Below are positions 38,207 to 52,600 of a stretch of DNA of 64,000 nucleotides, piece by piece. The notes beneath the pieces were generated by a model, which was given only the letters and a program-made list of their open reading frames with translations, had not been told where the DNA came from and did not search any database. Numbering within the stretch: position 1 is the stretch's first letter; each line of letters starts with the position of its first letter. This DNA is from Zygnema cylindricum (taxonomy: Eukaryota > Streptophyta > Zygnematophyceae > Zygnematales > Zygnemataceae), in contig JBBHKE010002469.1 of NCBI GenBank assembly GCA_037447655.1, positions 91,820 through 155,819 on the forward strand, in the 5' to 3' direction. A program made the translations under genes and the position numbers.

Positions 38207-40083
38207 AGCGGAAAAAAAACATAAGCCTTTTTTAATGCCTTTCTTAATGCCATTTTTGCGGCAAAAAGACCATTGTCTCAAGATTTTCTAAGTGGACCGG
38301 ATATTTTTTGTGAATAGTAGATAGTTGAGTGTACAGAGGAGTTTTGAGGATCACAGATTTATGCGAGAATTACAAATAGGCACACTTCAAAAATAGATTT
38401 GAAGTAAAGTACATGAAGGCTTAAATACATTCTTTTGATAAATTTTGTACATTCTGTATATTCAGCAAAGAAAAAAGTTAAAATCTGAGGTCAGAGTTAC
38501 CCCGCCTACAACGATATCACCTTCTTGTAAATATGAAACGGCTTTTTGATGAAAATTTGCCGATATGTTTCACTAGAAATAAGATGGTCTGACCTTCTTC
38601 CTGTAATATGACAAGAGACTTTACCGAAACTCGTGGATATTCTTCTCCCATGTTGAAAGATGAACTGATTGGCCCATGGACTTTGGCAAAGGTAGTCATA
38701 AATTTTTTGTCCGAGGCAACAACTCTGATAGTAAAAGTGAAAATTGTGGTTATCTTCAGCAATGTCACTTCCTTTAGAAAAATCACAACTATATGTGGAA
38801 AGAACCTCAGAGGTAATCTCAGTGGGTGATAAAGTGTCCAAAAGATATCTCTTCTTTGTTTCACATTTGAGATCACTTTTCGAGCTCCCAATGAACTTTT
38901 TGAAAGGCTTTCTTCGAACATCTACCATTTTTTACGACAAACATCATTACAAAAATCAAGCAAACAATCTCAGTTGAGGAATCCAATCTAGCCCTGAAGG
39001 AGTGAGTTCAATTATTTTTGAAAACCAAAAATATCATAAACCAAAAGTATAATATCCAATCCATACATTACTGCTATATTCACAAGCGATCTACCACAAT
39101 GGTCCAAAAACCAATGTAAAAGCTATTTAAGTTTAATACTTACTTCAACCGGTTGGAATCAAACAAGCAATTTATTACAAAATTGCAAAATACTTTAAAA
39201 AAGCCACTCAAACGATTTATTTTCCAGCCTCAAATGTTTAACAGGTTTTTCCTGCATTGCCAAGCAGCATACTGTACTCTGTTGTAGACCAGACTAAATA
39301 TGGTAATAAATTTTGAAAGAAAAAAAAAAAAAGAAACAAAAAAACCATTTAGTATAGGTTTCAAAAATACACTTTATTTCAAAACGACTGACAAAATGTT
39401 AAAAATGGAAAGATAAAAAAATTGTCATCCAAAAATATTAAGAAAAATTCCTTAAAAGCCATTAAAGTCTCAAACAGATTCTTTCTGCAATTCTGTATTC
39501 AAATGTAGACCAAACTACGTATGTATTTCAGAGGAGAAAAACAAAACATATGTATTTCTTTGTTTTTTCTGCCTCTTCCATTTGCTTGAGGTCATGTTTT
39601 TCATTTTCATTTTGTTTTTCTTTGTGTGCGTATTTTTAGCTCCGTTTACATTTTGATACACCTCTTGCTATGTAAATGCATTTTCAGAAACTCGACTGAC
39701 TTAAAAAAATAAAAACTATCTGAAAAAGTGCCTAAAGTGCCTAAAAAACACAATTCTATTTAAAGTGCCACTTTCGAGACCTCTTTTCTAACTCCCAGTA
39801 GATTATTTGAATTCTTTATTCAAACACCTTTTACCAAGATGTCTCCCAGGTACCAGTTAGACCATGTTACCACCAATACTGCACCTAATCGTGACTCGAA
39901 CATCAACAAAGAGAAAAAAAAAAAAAAAAAAAAAAAAAGTATCAACAAAGCATTGTAACTTGTACCATCAATCATGAATGGTAACTTAAAACATACAACG
40001 ACACAGTCATGAGGCTCCACAGGATCACCATGAGATAAGGGCTGGAGCAAATATGAAGCTCCACTTGACACCCTCGTACACTA
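38207..40083. other. Intergenic, no gene recognised
   Basis: Two overlapping minus-strand frames of 134 and 140 codons (38506-38928) have no recognisable family. A 20-plus-base poly(A) tract lies near 39916-39938. The rest is AT-rich. Confidence 0.35.
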
Positions 40084-40275
40084 CACCGCTCATCGAAATT
40101 AGTGTTAGTGTTTTTTTTTGCCATTTCTTTGTGCACACTTGTTGGATTGTCAGTTCTATGGTTGCTACTGAAAGGCAAGGTTCTCACCTTCCTATTGGCA
40201 ATTCGACAAGTGTGCACGGAGAAAAGATGTTTTAAGTGACAAAAAGAACTTTAACACTAACAACAATGAGCGATG
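40084..40275. mobile_element. Tc1/mariner-like MITE, family A
   Basis: The left end is TA|CACCGCTCATCG and the right end is CAATGAGCGATG. The internal GTTGCTACTGAAAGGCAAG and GTGTGCACGGAGAAAAGATG match the copies at 12681 and 31943. Confidence 0.65.
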
Positions 40276-40910
40276 AACTACTTGACCATAGCCTGGTCAT
40301 GTATTACAAAATTACTACAACCTTGTACAAACATATAAAAATAGTGGGCCGATTCAAAAAAAGAGCACCTGCACTATATTTTGTGGAACCCTCACACAGG
40401 TCAAACGTCTTCCACACCCATATCGTGGCTCATACAAATAAGGCTTTTTTGCATAAATGCACTCGTTGATTGTCTTGCAAAGGAAATCTTACACAAGATG
40501 TCCAACAACTATCGAACATGTGACTCATGCTATTTCGGAGAGTGACTAAAAAAATGTATGTCGTGGATATAAACCAAAACAAATCGTCAATGACAGCCGG
40601 AGTACATAATTCATGACATGTTGTTTCCATAGCCACCTCATTCGTTACAAGAATACTCGGGTACGGTGAATACTAGGCAAAACCCCAATTCTTTTACCAT
40701 ATTTGACAGTGGGATCATATATATTATTAGCATAGTCACCGCTATTCAACAACATACACCACGATAGAAAATCAAACAAACCATCCTCACTCGAACAACA
40801 CAATCACACACAAAATCGCGGCTATTTTTTTATTTTTTTTTTCTTCAAAAAAATCGTAACTACAAAAGTGATCTTTCGCGTGCGACCTTTCACATAGTAG
40901 TAGTAGCGTC
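40276..40910. other. 3' flank of chorismate synthase, no other gene
   Basis: AT-rich DNA without a supported ORF. The 3' untranslated region of the minus-strand chorismate synthase gene should lie here. Confidence 0.35.
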
Positions 40911-43900
40911 TCAATGCTCGCTATATATAGCTGCCTGCTGTGCTAAAGTGAGTGTTTTCTCGCCTTCAAAAATTGGTGTGGACATATCCATAGCCGGCAT
41001 GATTTGGCACTGGGCGTGATGTTGGAGGAGCTGGTCGGCCAATACCAGAGCTACCATGGCCTCAACCATAGGTACGGCTGTATTCAAAAAAGAATGATTA
41101 CCACAAAGGCACAAAACACGATTAATACCAGTGTATACGATCTAAGGCAAAGTAGTTTTAACCTCAAAAATGTTTAGCCAATTCGTTTGTATATTGTTTT
41201 GATGACACAAATGGATTAGGTAATTACAGGTTAACAGTCCACAGGTGGACTGTTATAACGTTGGATATGTGGAAATGGTTCGAGTTTAGATTTGTAAGTT
41301 TTAAGTATTATGCTGAGATTAATAGTCTCGGGAACACCTCATCAATTAAATTAAGAGGATAGTGACAATACACTAATGTGTAGGTGACGTGTCACGTCAA
41401 CATCCTTTACTTTTTGCATCATAATGATGTTCATAGATTCAAAAAAATCAGTTTATAATTGCCGTTACTTACACATCAAAGCACATCCACTTCAGATAAA
41501 GGATGATATTGATGCTGTCATAAAGTCACGATATGCTTTAAAGAGTGAAATTTCATGTTAAAGAAGGAAAAGAACTCACCACGGGGTACAACACAAGGAT
41601 CATGACGTCCTCGAGCCCTCAATTCTGTTTCTTCACCAGCTCGAGTAACTGTCTTTTGATTCCTCTGCAAAATCATTTTCAAAACAGACATAATTAACAT
41701 AATCTTGAAGTAGACGTAGTAACATGGTTACTAAAAAAAGAAAAAAAAACCTGAGTTCATTACTAATCATAATATCAAAATAATAATCAAATGCAAATGA
41801 GAACAGGTAAATGATGGGAGGATCACAGGGAGAACAGGAATAAAACATGGGAAGAAGTAGAAGAGAAAAGGAAATTAGAAAAGAAGGATGATAAAAGTGA
41901 GTGACAGCCAGTACAAGTCTTAGGCTTCCCAGATTGCAACCACTTACTGGAATCAGGACAGAATTGAAAAAGACAAGTGAACGGACAGAAAACAACAACA
42001 AATAGCCTATTGAACCAATGTTAAGAACCAAACGCTACAGAACCAATGATGAAGATTCTGGAACCAAATGCTAAGAACCAGCATTTATAGAAGCGATGAT
42101 GGAGTTTGTAGAGAAAAGATGCATACAGTGATGGTTGAAGTGGGTTTGAAGGCAACTCGTATAACAATCATTTCACCATTAGAAATTCCTCCCTGCAACT
42201 CCATAAATTCACTCCATCGATTAGCAAAGCAACTGGGTGCTCCAAATTTCCGTTTGGAGGTATCGTTATCCAGAACTCAACATTTATACCCGTATATTCA
42301 AATACCTTTGCGGCTGGCTTCCTTCTCCTGCCTATTTAAAACAGATTTGAAATGTAGCTCAACTGAGAGACATTATCGATTAAATTTACCTGGATTCCAC
42401 CGGATCTGTTTGTACGTGTTCGAATTTCTCCGTTCTCATCGATGTAAAACTCATCATTGTGTTCACTCCCAAGCATCAACGAGCCTGCTTTCCTTCCAAA
42501 AACTTATTGCAAATTATTTTCCCAGAATACGAAAGAAAAATGATCTGTCAAATCATCCACACTCTAGCATCTTAAATCCAGTGAAATTAGATTTACCGAA
42601 CAAAGCTCTATTGATTCAAGAATATAAAAAAAATCCTCAGGCACAAACATGTAAAATAACGTTTTTTAAGTCCCTACATTCTACTGTTGACGACTGTCTG
42701 GATTCCATGCAGTTATACTTCCAAAAATAAACTCAGTTGAAAGTTTTTAACTTCAAAAGCTCTCTTTAAGTGTCCCTTGTAAATCATTTCTGCACAACCC
42801 AAGATTAAAACGACTTCTAGCCCTGACCAGAAGAAGTGTTTTTGACCTAAGCTTTCCGAATCCATATTAAGCGGAAGAAGATGCAATGAGCAACGGAAAA
42901 AAGAGAAATAACAAAAAAGAAAAAATAAGGGGACGGTTGTGACCTTGAAAGCCACTGCCGATCTCAAATCCCTTTGTCGCAGGCAAAGACATCATTGCTT
43001 TGGCTAATTCAGCCTCCAGCTTATCAAACACCGGAGAACCGAGCCCCTGAAAATGAACAAAAGTACAAGCTTTGGGCGTCAAACTGTGCATCTTAATTAC
43101 TTTAAACCAGTCTGTTCTTCATATCAGTTTTTCGCAATCCACATTATTTATTATGGACCATAGCTGTAAAAGTTAGAAAATGTTATGGTATGAAACATGA
43201 GAAATAGCCTAAATGAAGCTATGAAACATGAATAACCTATCCCAACATACACAATTAAAGATGGAATATACAGATTTTCCATTCATGCGACTAGTATATA
43301 CTACTAATACACCAAAAATCCTTACTAGTAAATAAATATTACTGTGTGGTTTACACTAGTGTTATTAGCTCTAATTCAGTTCCGGATCGCGTGGCTATTA
43401 TTAAACCGTTCCAGGAATTAGCGTTAAGAAAAACCAATTGGTATTATTGACACTATTTTGTGGGTCAGAGGGCAACAAAAAAACGGGGGCACTTTAATAA
43501 CGCTAAAAACATAACAGTGTACCGTCCAGAGTAATTCTGACCGATGTTGTACATATTTTTATGAGAGGGAATACATTAATTCACCTCATTACATCAAACC
43601 ACATCAATGGGAGAAAATGGTCACATGGGAGGAAATAGTCACAAACGCAACTAACCTTAGGCACATTCCTCGCAATGCAAGTAACTACTCCTCCGCATGA
43701 GTCACCACGAACCCGTACCGCATCAATCGCTTTGATCATATTTGTAGCGACTTCTTGATCAGGACAACGAACAATATTGCTCTCCACCTATTGTCGCGAT
43801 CCCACAACATTCATTTCTCACACATTATATCATGGAAACGTCAGCAAATCCGAAGTATGACATACTAGAATTGATCTCAACAAACTCGCAGCAAAAACAG

Positions 43901-46900
43901 GGAGATAAGGCAAAGTATACCAGTTTAATTAAATATTTCGGCATTCCAATAATTACATGTAACAATCCTAAAAATCTAGTAATGCAATTGACACACGGGA
44001 GGTGTCAGAAAGGTTATCCTGTTCAGTAAACAAGGAAGGCTTACCACCCTCCATCCCTCCTGCCCTCCCTTCCTTCTAGAACATCATGGATACACAAAAA
44101 CACAATATGATTGTAGAAATTTCCTTAAGAAACCACATCACAAATGCTTATTCCCTAATCTTTACAACAGTAGAAGGCAATGTTAAAAGCAACGTAGCCC
44201 CAAAGAAATAGCACAAATATTCTAAAAATAAACTAGAACAAAGTTTGTTTGGTTCTAGAAGAAAAGTAAACCGAAACTGAAATAGAAGAAAAAAGAAGCG
44301 GGAAAGGAAGGGAAAGGGAAAGGGAAAGGGAAAAAAAAGGGAAAGGGAAAGGGAAAGGGAAAGGGAAAGGGAAAGGGAAAGAGTATGAATGGAAACAGAA
44401 AATGATGACAAAAACTAAGCTTGTACCTGATCCATAGTAAGAGTCTCGTGTTGTACTGCCCCTTCCGGAAGCTCCACATTATGAACTCGAGAAACATAAG
44501 CCAACACCTGTCAACAAATGGGGTTTGCAATATCAGTCAGGAAAAAAAAACAAACCACAAGGACTGAAAAAACTGAACCAAAAATCTTCCCAACACCACT
44601 CACAAAACCAGAAAGGAAACCTGGGGAGAGGCACAGATTTGCTCCATTAAGCATTATTTTGCAACCCTGTTGATAACAAAAAATCACAGGGAAACAGAAA
44701 AAAATATAGAAGAACATAAACAAACATAAAAAATTAAAAAAGCCAAGGGGAAGAGAAAAAGAGATAAGAGACCTCTGTTTTGGCAAGTGAGTGAAGGAGC
44801 TTCTTTGCCACAGCTCCAGCCGCCACTCTTCCGATTGTTTCACGTGCGGAAGACCGCCCTCCACCCTGAAAAGAAAAAGAAAAAGAAAAAGAAAAAAATA
44901 ACACTAACCTCGATATAAAACCACTATGAATTTTCAACGTTCCATTTTTTTTGCGAGGTTTAGAAACACACATGTCCAAAATCACCAAAGTTGTCTTAAA
45001 CATTACAGAACTTGACAGCCATACATATTTTTTTCAAAACATGCCGTCCAAACGCTGAGCAGGATTTTAAAAACAAATGTCCAAAACCACTACAGAACTA
45101 CCATTACAGAGTTATCTGTTTCCTTTTCCAAAAAAACATTGTTAAACGCAGAGCAGTGAAGCAGATTGACGATGCTGGAAATTCTCTACTCTACGGCCTA
45201 AGATCAAATCCAATCAGAGATCACATCTTTATCCTTTTCAATAGGATCACGCAACGGAATTATTAGTATTAAAGCGAAATTAGTATCAACAACAATAATT
45301 TAATGCAGAGCTAAGTGGCGGATTGTAGCCCACTCCCTTAAATAGATTTGCAAACACGATTTTATGATTTCTTAGTGCTATCAACCAAAAGTGTACTTTC
45401 TGTATTCTTGATGGCCTCGAGGTGACAAAGAAAAGAAATGTGACAAAAAAAGAAACATGAAAATATGAAAGCTCGTACCTGGATGGCTCGCACTCCATAT
45501 TTGAAGTCATAAGTCGCATCCGCATGCGATGGTCGATAAGCAAGCGACATTTCCGAGTAGTCCTGTAAATCCCAGTTATTTGAAAACAACATCATTTTCA
45601 TCAGCAAAATAGTTTCTTCAATACTTATGCTGAAGTATCTTATAGCAGAGATAGAATAAAACAGTAAATTTGTAAACAAGGACACCATCATGTCTCTTTG
45701 ACCAGAAAACCCTCACTAAGAAGGTCCACCAAACAAAAGAAAAGCATGACAAAAAATAAACATTTGCAATTTGGTGATAAGCATGACAAAAAAATAAACA
45801 TTTTTCAACTTTTCCTAAACTTAAAATTGCAATTTGGGTGATCATATTAGAAGGCTTACCCCTCCACGTTGATCCGTGTTCGGTACCGTAACAGCAATGG
45901 GAGTTCCCAGAGTTATTCCTATCACAATCAAAACAAGCAGTCCAAAACGACATCCTCAATTTTTTTTTTTTGCGTCACTAAAGAGTTCCTCCCTTTACTC
46001 CTTTTTTTTTCTTTCCGGAACTTGAATAGCATTCTACACCAAATAATGATCCATGAATATAAGCTTCCTGTCAAATCCATACAGAAATACAGAATACAGA
46101 CATATTTACACTCAACCGCCCATGTTCTGACCTTAGCCTGGATAGAAATAACTCAAAATCAAAAATAATAGGCTTCAAATGACATCCTGGAAGTAGCCTT
46201 TAAAACCCTGTGCCACATGATAACAACCAATATGACACAGAACTACCCAACAATACAATTTGGCAATAAGCTGTCAAATATTATAACTTAGTATGGTAAG
46301 CCAAGGGGAAAAAAGTTAACAAACTGTCACAAAAAGCATTAGGTGCACATAGCTGAAATTTGATACACATGACTTGAACAGCCTCCAGAAAAAATGGGCA
46401 AAAAAATGAAGAGTCAGCCCAATTTTTTGAAGAATATGATCAAACAACCAGACTAAAACTGTCCATTTGCCGCAAAATTTTATCAATTAATCTGACACGT
46501 GAATCGAAGGCCTACCGTCAGCGACTCCAGATAGAATACGACATGTATCAGTCTCCTTCCGTGGTGTTGTGATACGACTTTGGCCAGGACGTCTACATAT
46601 AAAAAGGACAACAAGGAGGTATTGTCAAAATTCAGTTTGCAGCCATTCTTCGCCTCTAAGTTTCAAGCTAAAATTTGCTCTTCACCATTTACAGTGGACA
46701 TGATGCAGAAAAAAGAAAAAAAAAGCTTGTATCTTAAATCCGTTGACATTCAGAGCTAATTTAATGTGAAATTATAAAACTACTGAAATTGATATATTGA
46801 AGACGATGGACTGGGCATCAACAAACAAGCCCTCTGGGAATTTAGACAATTGATAATGTCGTCACAAACAGCTAACAATCCCCTCATGATTCCTATATTT

Positions 46901-48871
46901 TTGTCTCTACACACACACTAAGTCTCATGCAATGAGTGTTCCACACGCGTTCATAATGCCTAAAAAATCAGAGCCTCTGATCGATTCTTCAAACCCATGG
47001 ACAAGAAGGCAAACAAAAAAATCAAACAGCACGTCCAGGTGCTACTGAGTTTGCTTAATAGTTTATGGCTCAAAGTCTTTTTCACAATGCTCTAAAAAAA
47101 AAGTAACAAACACGTTTCTTTTTTTTCAGGCCTTAAAAAGATTTGACTGAAGTCTAAGGTACTTGAAAACTGGTGTATGGAAAGGCACCATAATAGACCT
47201 ATATCACTTACATACAAAACTCATCTATGTAAAAATGTTTTCAGCCAGCTTTATGTCACTACAAAGTGAATCACTATCAGAGTAAAGAAATATATAGCAT
47301 GGAGTCTATTTTAAAGTTATAAGTTCTAATTTAGGTCCAAGCAACGTGGGCGATTTTCAACCGCTCCCAAAATTATCGTTAAGAGAAAAACAAGTAGTGT
47401 TAATGCCAGTCTATGTTCATGGGCCAAAAAAAACTGACACCATACTAGTGTTATTAATGGTAATAGAGATAAAGTGTAAAAACTGGAAGAAATAGACCCT
47501 CAGAACTCGCACACAGATGAAAACGCATACCCTCCTATTATATGGCCAAATGTTGTCACTAACAATGCTGATTTACCAGCACTAAAGTCCAGAATGTTCT
47601 TTAAGGTCCCACTTTTGGACGCTAAAATCCCGTTCATAAATTTTAACTCTCCTGATTGTTGTTCAACAAATTAAACCGGTGATTTCGGCAAAGAAAGTAC
47701 CCCAGGTTGGATTAGATAATGATAACGATCAAAATGGTAATAACAAAAACGAAAACAAGGAACACATAACTCCTTTGATGAGCAGGATGTATGATTCTGT
47801 GAAACTAAGTCGTTTTGTCCATCTGTCATTCAGAGGCATGCTACTCAGTTTGATATTCAGTGGTCATCCTAAACCTCACATTTGCAAAAACCATGTGAGC
47901 CCTAAACCGTTTGAAAACTACAAAAATACCTTCTGTAAGCTCTATTTGCAGTTGCAAAGACCATGTGATCCAAGTAAACATATCTGCCTTTTCTTCTGTT
48001 TCTTCTGGATCACCTATTTTCACTTCAATCAGTTGTATCAAGCCGTAAACTATGGATACTAAGCGCTGTGTGCATCGATCATGCAGTGCTGTAGCTAACG
48101 CGTTAAGTGTCATTGCTCTATAAAAACAATGTGAGGTATACTTAGTTAGCAGCTTCTACAAATACTCTTGGCATAACGTTATTTCACAAACCGCAATAGA
48201 TAGTACTCAAACACACTAATCTTTTGTTTGAAAGACAATTCGTTTGAAAATTAAAGAAAACAATTACCTTCTGTCAAGCTCTACTTGCATGTCTGCCTCG
48301 GAGAGTGGGAGACGAGGCGGGCAGCCATCAATTATGCATCCCACACCTCCACCGTGCGATTCTCCAAATGTTGTGACTCGAAATAAGGTACCAAAAGTAT
48401 TCCCCATCCCAGCAAGTATTTCTATTTCACCCAACGCCATCAACAAACAAACCTAGAAATCAAATTGGCGATGCGACCCCATGTGCACCATAGCTTAATA
48501 ACCACATCGAGCTCCCTTGAATCTTCCTGGTTTCAAAGATGTAAACTCTTACCAGTCTAAAAATTATTTTACTCCTAGCTCAGACAAAAGCAGTAAAAAA
48601 TAAAGCTCAACTCACCAAATTTCCTAGAACGAGCTGTCTCCCTCTCCACCACTCGCAACAAAAACCTGTTTGTTTGAGACCTCTCAGCCGGTAAAAGCTT
48701 AGTAGAACGCAATCCCCTAAACTCTCCCATATTAGTCCTGGATTGAGATGTAGGGCAAGATTCTTGTCGTGATTCGGCATTACCAGCCCTAACCCTAAAA
48801 TTCACTCGAACGTCTCCTTTTGCTCCATCTGGAAAAGTGGGACAATGAGAGTGGCAACCAGCCACTTCCAT
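40911..48871 (-). CDS. CS: Chorismate synthase (shikimate pathway, plastid)
   Basis: It converts EPSP to chorismate with reduced FMN. The thirteen minus-strand exons, all GT-AG and phase-consistent, are 48616-48871, 48268-48421, 46516-46592, 45860-45918, 45479-45562, 44773-44865, 44427-44507, 43656-43787, 42944-43046, 42390-42484, 42127-42192, 41580-41664 and 40911-41077. Together they encode 483 residues. Family signatures: [20 protein letters not shown] (catalytic His), [14 protein letters not shown] (second His), [27 protein letters not shown] and [10 protein letters not shown]. About 90 N-terminal residues, rich in Arg and Ser, precede the conserved core and should be the transit peptide. 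The C-terminal tail after [15 protein letters not shown] is long and ends at TGA. Introns hold two related small repeats and a GGGAAA microsatellite. It is divergent to the LPA3-like gene. Confidence 0.95.
43352..43525. repeat. Small repeat in a chorismate synthase intron, copy 1
   Basis: It begins TTACACTAGTGTTATTAGC and ends TAATAACGCTAAAAACATAACAGTGTA. Its body (TCTAATTCAGTTCCGGATCGC, TTAGCGTTAAGAAAAACCA) resembles 47309-47480. It is probably a MITE. Confidence 0.5.
44300..44382. repeat. (GGGAAA)n microsatellite in an intron
   Basis: About thirteen GGGAAA units with one A-rich interruption, in the intron between chorismate synthase exons 7 and 8. Confidence 0.8.
47309..47480. repeat. Small repeat in a chorismate synthase intron, copy 2
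   Basis: A diverged direct copy of 43352-43525 (TCTAATTTAGGTCCAAGCAACG, TATCGTTAAGAGAAAAACAAG) ending TAGAGATAAAGTGTA. It lies in the large second intron. Confidence 0.5.
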
Positions 48872-49696
48872 TGGAAAAGTAAACTTTCTAAAATAGAGAT
48901 AGTGAAGTAGAACTTCTGAGCAAAAATGTAATAAGACTGGAAATCTGCAACTTTTAAATAACTCGTCCTTTCCTTATGCTCGCTCTAAGTATGGTCATTC
49001 GCAAATGGGAAACCTAAAAGTGACGGAAAGGACGCTGGAATTCGAATGGAAAGATTCCAAAGATGAAATAATCGAACTCCGGATTGGATTTGTGGTTGTG
49101 ACGTACTCTTTCGCTCAGTTCCAGACGTTTTGCGGCAAACGTCGTCCATACTCCATACTATAAATGATCAGTGAGGCAAATGTTTCCATGCAGCCATGCG
49201 ATAAAGGTTTAGAGCGGGGAGAACTACGTTCATATCATACTAATCATAGTACCGTGGCTATGGTAAAGTTAAATAATAAATACAGGCTAGGTTTCAGTAC
49301 GCTATTGTTTTTAGCACCATACCGTACGCGTGTTTGTACGCTTTTTCTTTAGTCTCTCACTTTATAGCCAATAAAAAAAGTTCAAAACACACGGTTACAA
49401 ATACTCCGCAAATGACGGCCATTAAAAGGTTACAAACGGCCAACCAGGATAATTTGAAATAAAAGCGTATGCCGTAAGGATGACCATACTTTTCGCACTT
49501 CACAAATTCCTCACTTTAGTAAAAATAAGTACCATTTCTGCACTCTTCTTCAAATACCGTTCTTGTCCATTCGCTGAGACGTGTTCGATTTTGTTTTGAT
49601 AGCCAAGCCTAGGAAAGTCTCCCTTCGCAATTTCACATTCAAATCAAAAGGATCGTTAAAGCTAAGTCTACATCTGTATTACAGAAGTCACTGGCT
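48872..49696. promoter_or_regulatory. Divergent intergenic region between chorismate synthase and LPA3-like genes
   Basis: 825 bp separate the two start codons. Both leaders and both core promoters must lie here unless upstream exons exist. No repeat element was recognised inside, in contrast to every other intergenic stretch in the window. I cannot place individual promoter elements with confidence. Confidence 0.5.
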
Positions 49697-52600
49697 ATGG
49701 CATCCATGGCTTTGGCAGAAACCACTGCAGTTCTCCCTGGATGTATTTCCTGTCATAAGGAATGTACATCCGTACATAGGTCTGTTCCGTTTGCGGCTTC
49801 TTCTCCTTCTTTTTCAGCCGCTCGGAGCTCTTCTCTATGGAGCCAATCTCGTGGGCTTTTGCATAAACAACAGAAACAAAAACAAGACTATGATACTTTT
49901 GATTATGGTTTCAATTTGCAAATTCGAGCTGCATCTACTACAGCTGGAAGCGATCCTTACGCAGGAGTCGAGGTTTATAAGCCAGCTTCCTATGAGGTTC
50001 TTGTGAATGGTAAAGTAGGAAGGAACACCGTGAAATGGTTATTTTATGTGAACGTGATGGTTGATTTTTTTACTGTGGAATGCATACATCAAAGAATATC
50101 TAGAAAAGAAATAGAAGGAGAGTTACGCTTGAACATCCAACATTTGAAGTGGAGACAGGTGAGGGTTGAAGGAAGTTTTTAGGCGAAAGGCATTAAAAAG
50201 TATTGGTGAATGTGCTTCCAAACGGGAAAGTAAGGTTTATTGTTTGACATTTAAGTAGGCCTATCAGGCATCCATTATGGCGTATAAGTTGTATTTCCTA
50301 AGCCTTGTTAGATTTGAAATTATTTTGCGAGTTTTACAATGCCTTTTTTTTTGTAAAGAGTTCTAATTTCGGGTTTCTTCAGGCCAATGTTAAGATTATT
50401 TTGACGGTATGAGCGAAGATATCTGTATTCCACGTCTTTAATGTGAAACAAGTGTACGTCAAATGCGGAACAAATTAAAGCTCATGAACGCCATTTCAGA
50501 AAGCAAGTTTTCTATTATCTTGCTTGAATAAACACAAATTTATCATCCTTGTATGGATGATTTAGCCAATGTTATTGACGGTCCTGTTTGACATCTTACT
50601 GCCACACTATGTTGACAACTATATAATCATAACAGTTAGAGAACCAGCAATTATACAACTCTGAGGTCAACATTGTCTTTGCCATTTATAATTTTTTGTT
50701 GAAGAGGAGAGATTGTAACTCAACTCCAGTACTGGGACTAGCATGCAATCTAGGTCTCCAATCAACAATTCTGTGTGGACGTGAGTTCAATTGAGATCAT
50801 CAACCTGTCTGATGTTTTTGTCACAAATCACCTATTGTTTGTTTCTTACTTTTAATGTCTCCTAGTGTGAAACGATTTCGTGTGGCTGCCGGTGGGCATG
50901 CACTTATACCGTGAAAACTAATGTCAGAAATTGGATGGTATCTCTGGTTGGGTGACATTTCGAACAGTGTTTCCCATCCTGTTGTTGCATTAGTATTTTT
51001 AAAGAATGAATTGAACCATCAATAGATTTTGGGCATCTCAGTTCAGCTACAATTTGTAATGCAGCAACTTCCATGGTTGAAGTTCAGCAGACATTTTAAC
51101 TGTTTTAAAACTACAACCAACATTCTTGCACGTTATCAATGTAAAAAGCAGAGTAAAAGCCCCAAATTTCCTTTGAAATTGTTCTCTTTTGGTGTATCTA
51201 ATAGGTCTCCGAGGGAGGGGGAGGGAGTTGCAGATGCAGCAAGAGCTGTACAGTATGCTTTAGCTGACAACCTAACAAAAATGGAAGTTGAATTTCCGTA
51301 AGTGTCCTGTCGCCTACTCACGGAAGCAATGTATCTACACAGTGGGTGCTTTTCTTCAAATGGATGTATCTTTATATGAGTTGAGAAGTTGCGTCTTCAG
51401 TAGTTGCTTCAAAGATCGGCAGCTGTCCATTCTAGACACTGACCTTAACCTTAACACTGACCTTGGTTTTGACCTGGGAGCAGACCGTTGCCTTCGAGTG
51501 TGAGTGGTTACAAGGTATGACTATTTTTTAAATTATGTCCTTTACTGTAGCAAATAGTGGTCTGGTAGATGTCAAACAATAACCAGTTGAGAATTCAGAC
51601 TCACTCATATTCCTTCTCTCCATCGAGCGTTTGGAAAACTGTGAGTTTAAAGAACATACTGTTTAATGAAAGAACACTATCAAAATTTACCGTCATTGTG
51701 TGGCTGATTGTATGAGTAACTGTGCTTATGATTACTCTAAGTAAAGATACAAAGTGTACAAAGTGTACGATAACTCATGTTTTACTCCGTGAAACGAGGG
51801 TAAATTTCAGTGTAACTACCCTGTCAATAGTTAATGTTTGCTCTAATTTTAAAATGTTTTTTGGCGCATTCTTTTTCTAAATTTTGTGATTTTGGAAAAT
51901 ATTGGTGATCAAAGGGGGCTGTAAATGGACTGTAAAAAGCAGGGTCGGGGTGCAGGGTTCTTCAGATGGATTTATCGACGCTAATCTGCAATTAGCGTTG
52001 GCGATGGCTCGAAAATTGAAGGAAAAAGGACTTCAAATCAAGCTGGTATTTTTCTGAATAATATTGCCTGGTATAAAAAATCACAGTTCTAAAGTCATGA
52101 AAATGAGGCCATTTTACTTTTGTTCTTTATAATTTTACTCACAAAAAAGCCACACAAAATGGATAATTACCCGTGAATGCCATGGTTTCCGAACTTCAAA
52201 TTCACTGGTCTTGACTGATTTTCGATTATTCTTTTTGTTTATTTTTTTGCTGAAGACACACTTTGTATCGCCATTAAAGTGACTCGATTTCCCAGGTTCC
52301 CAAAGTCGTTATCTCACTGGGCAATTGTTCGATCTCTAACTAGAAGTGGCCAGTCATTAGCTAATAGTCCTTGGCTTTCTTTCGCGATATTGCCATGGAA
52401 AATTGAGCAACTACGTATTAGATAAACTAGATAAACTGTTTGAGAAGTTGGAAGAACGCCATTTCTGGTTTAAGGCGTACTTTTATGACTGTTACATTTC
52501 AGCGTCATGTTTTACACAATCTTGATGCATGATTATTATCAGTCAAGTTTTTCATATTTCTTTATAAATTGCAGAAGCTGTTGCAACTGAACCAGATCGT

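Noticed and set aside
38506-38928. Two overlapping 134-140-codon ORFs on the minus strand
   Set aside because: Neither has a recognisable motif, and the two frames are equally open. A small unknown gene cannot be excluded.
42068-42730. 220-codon plus-strand ORF
   Set aside because: It runs antisense across chorismate synthase exons 10 and 11 and their introns, and has no family signature.
49581-50006. 141-codon ORF in another frame over LPA3 exon 1
   Set aside because: It is out of frame with the conserved [12 protein letters not shown] segment and is a shadow of exon 1.
51600-51645. Alternative LPA3 exon 3 ending before GTGAGT at 51643
   Set aside because: It breaks the reading phase into exon 4. 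The exon at 51484-51514 restores the conserved PPLPS segment in phase.
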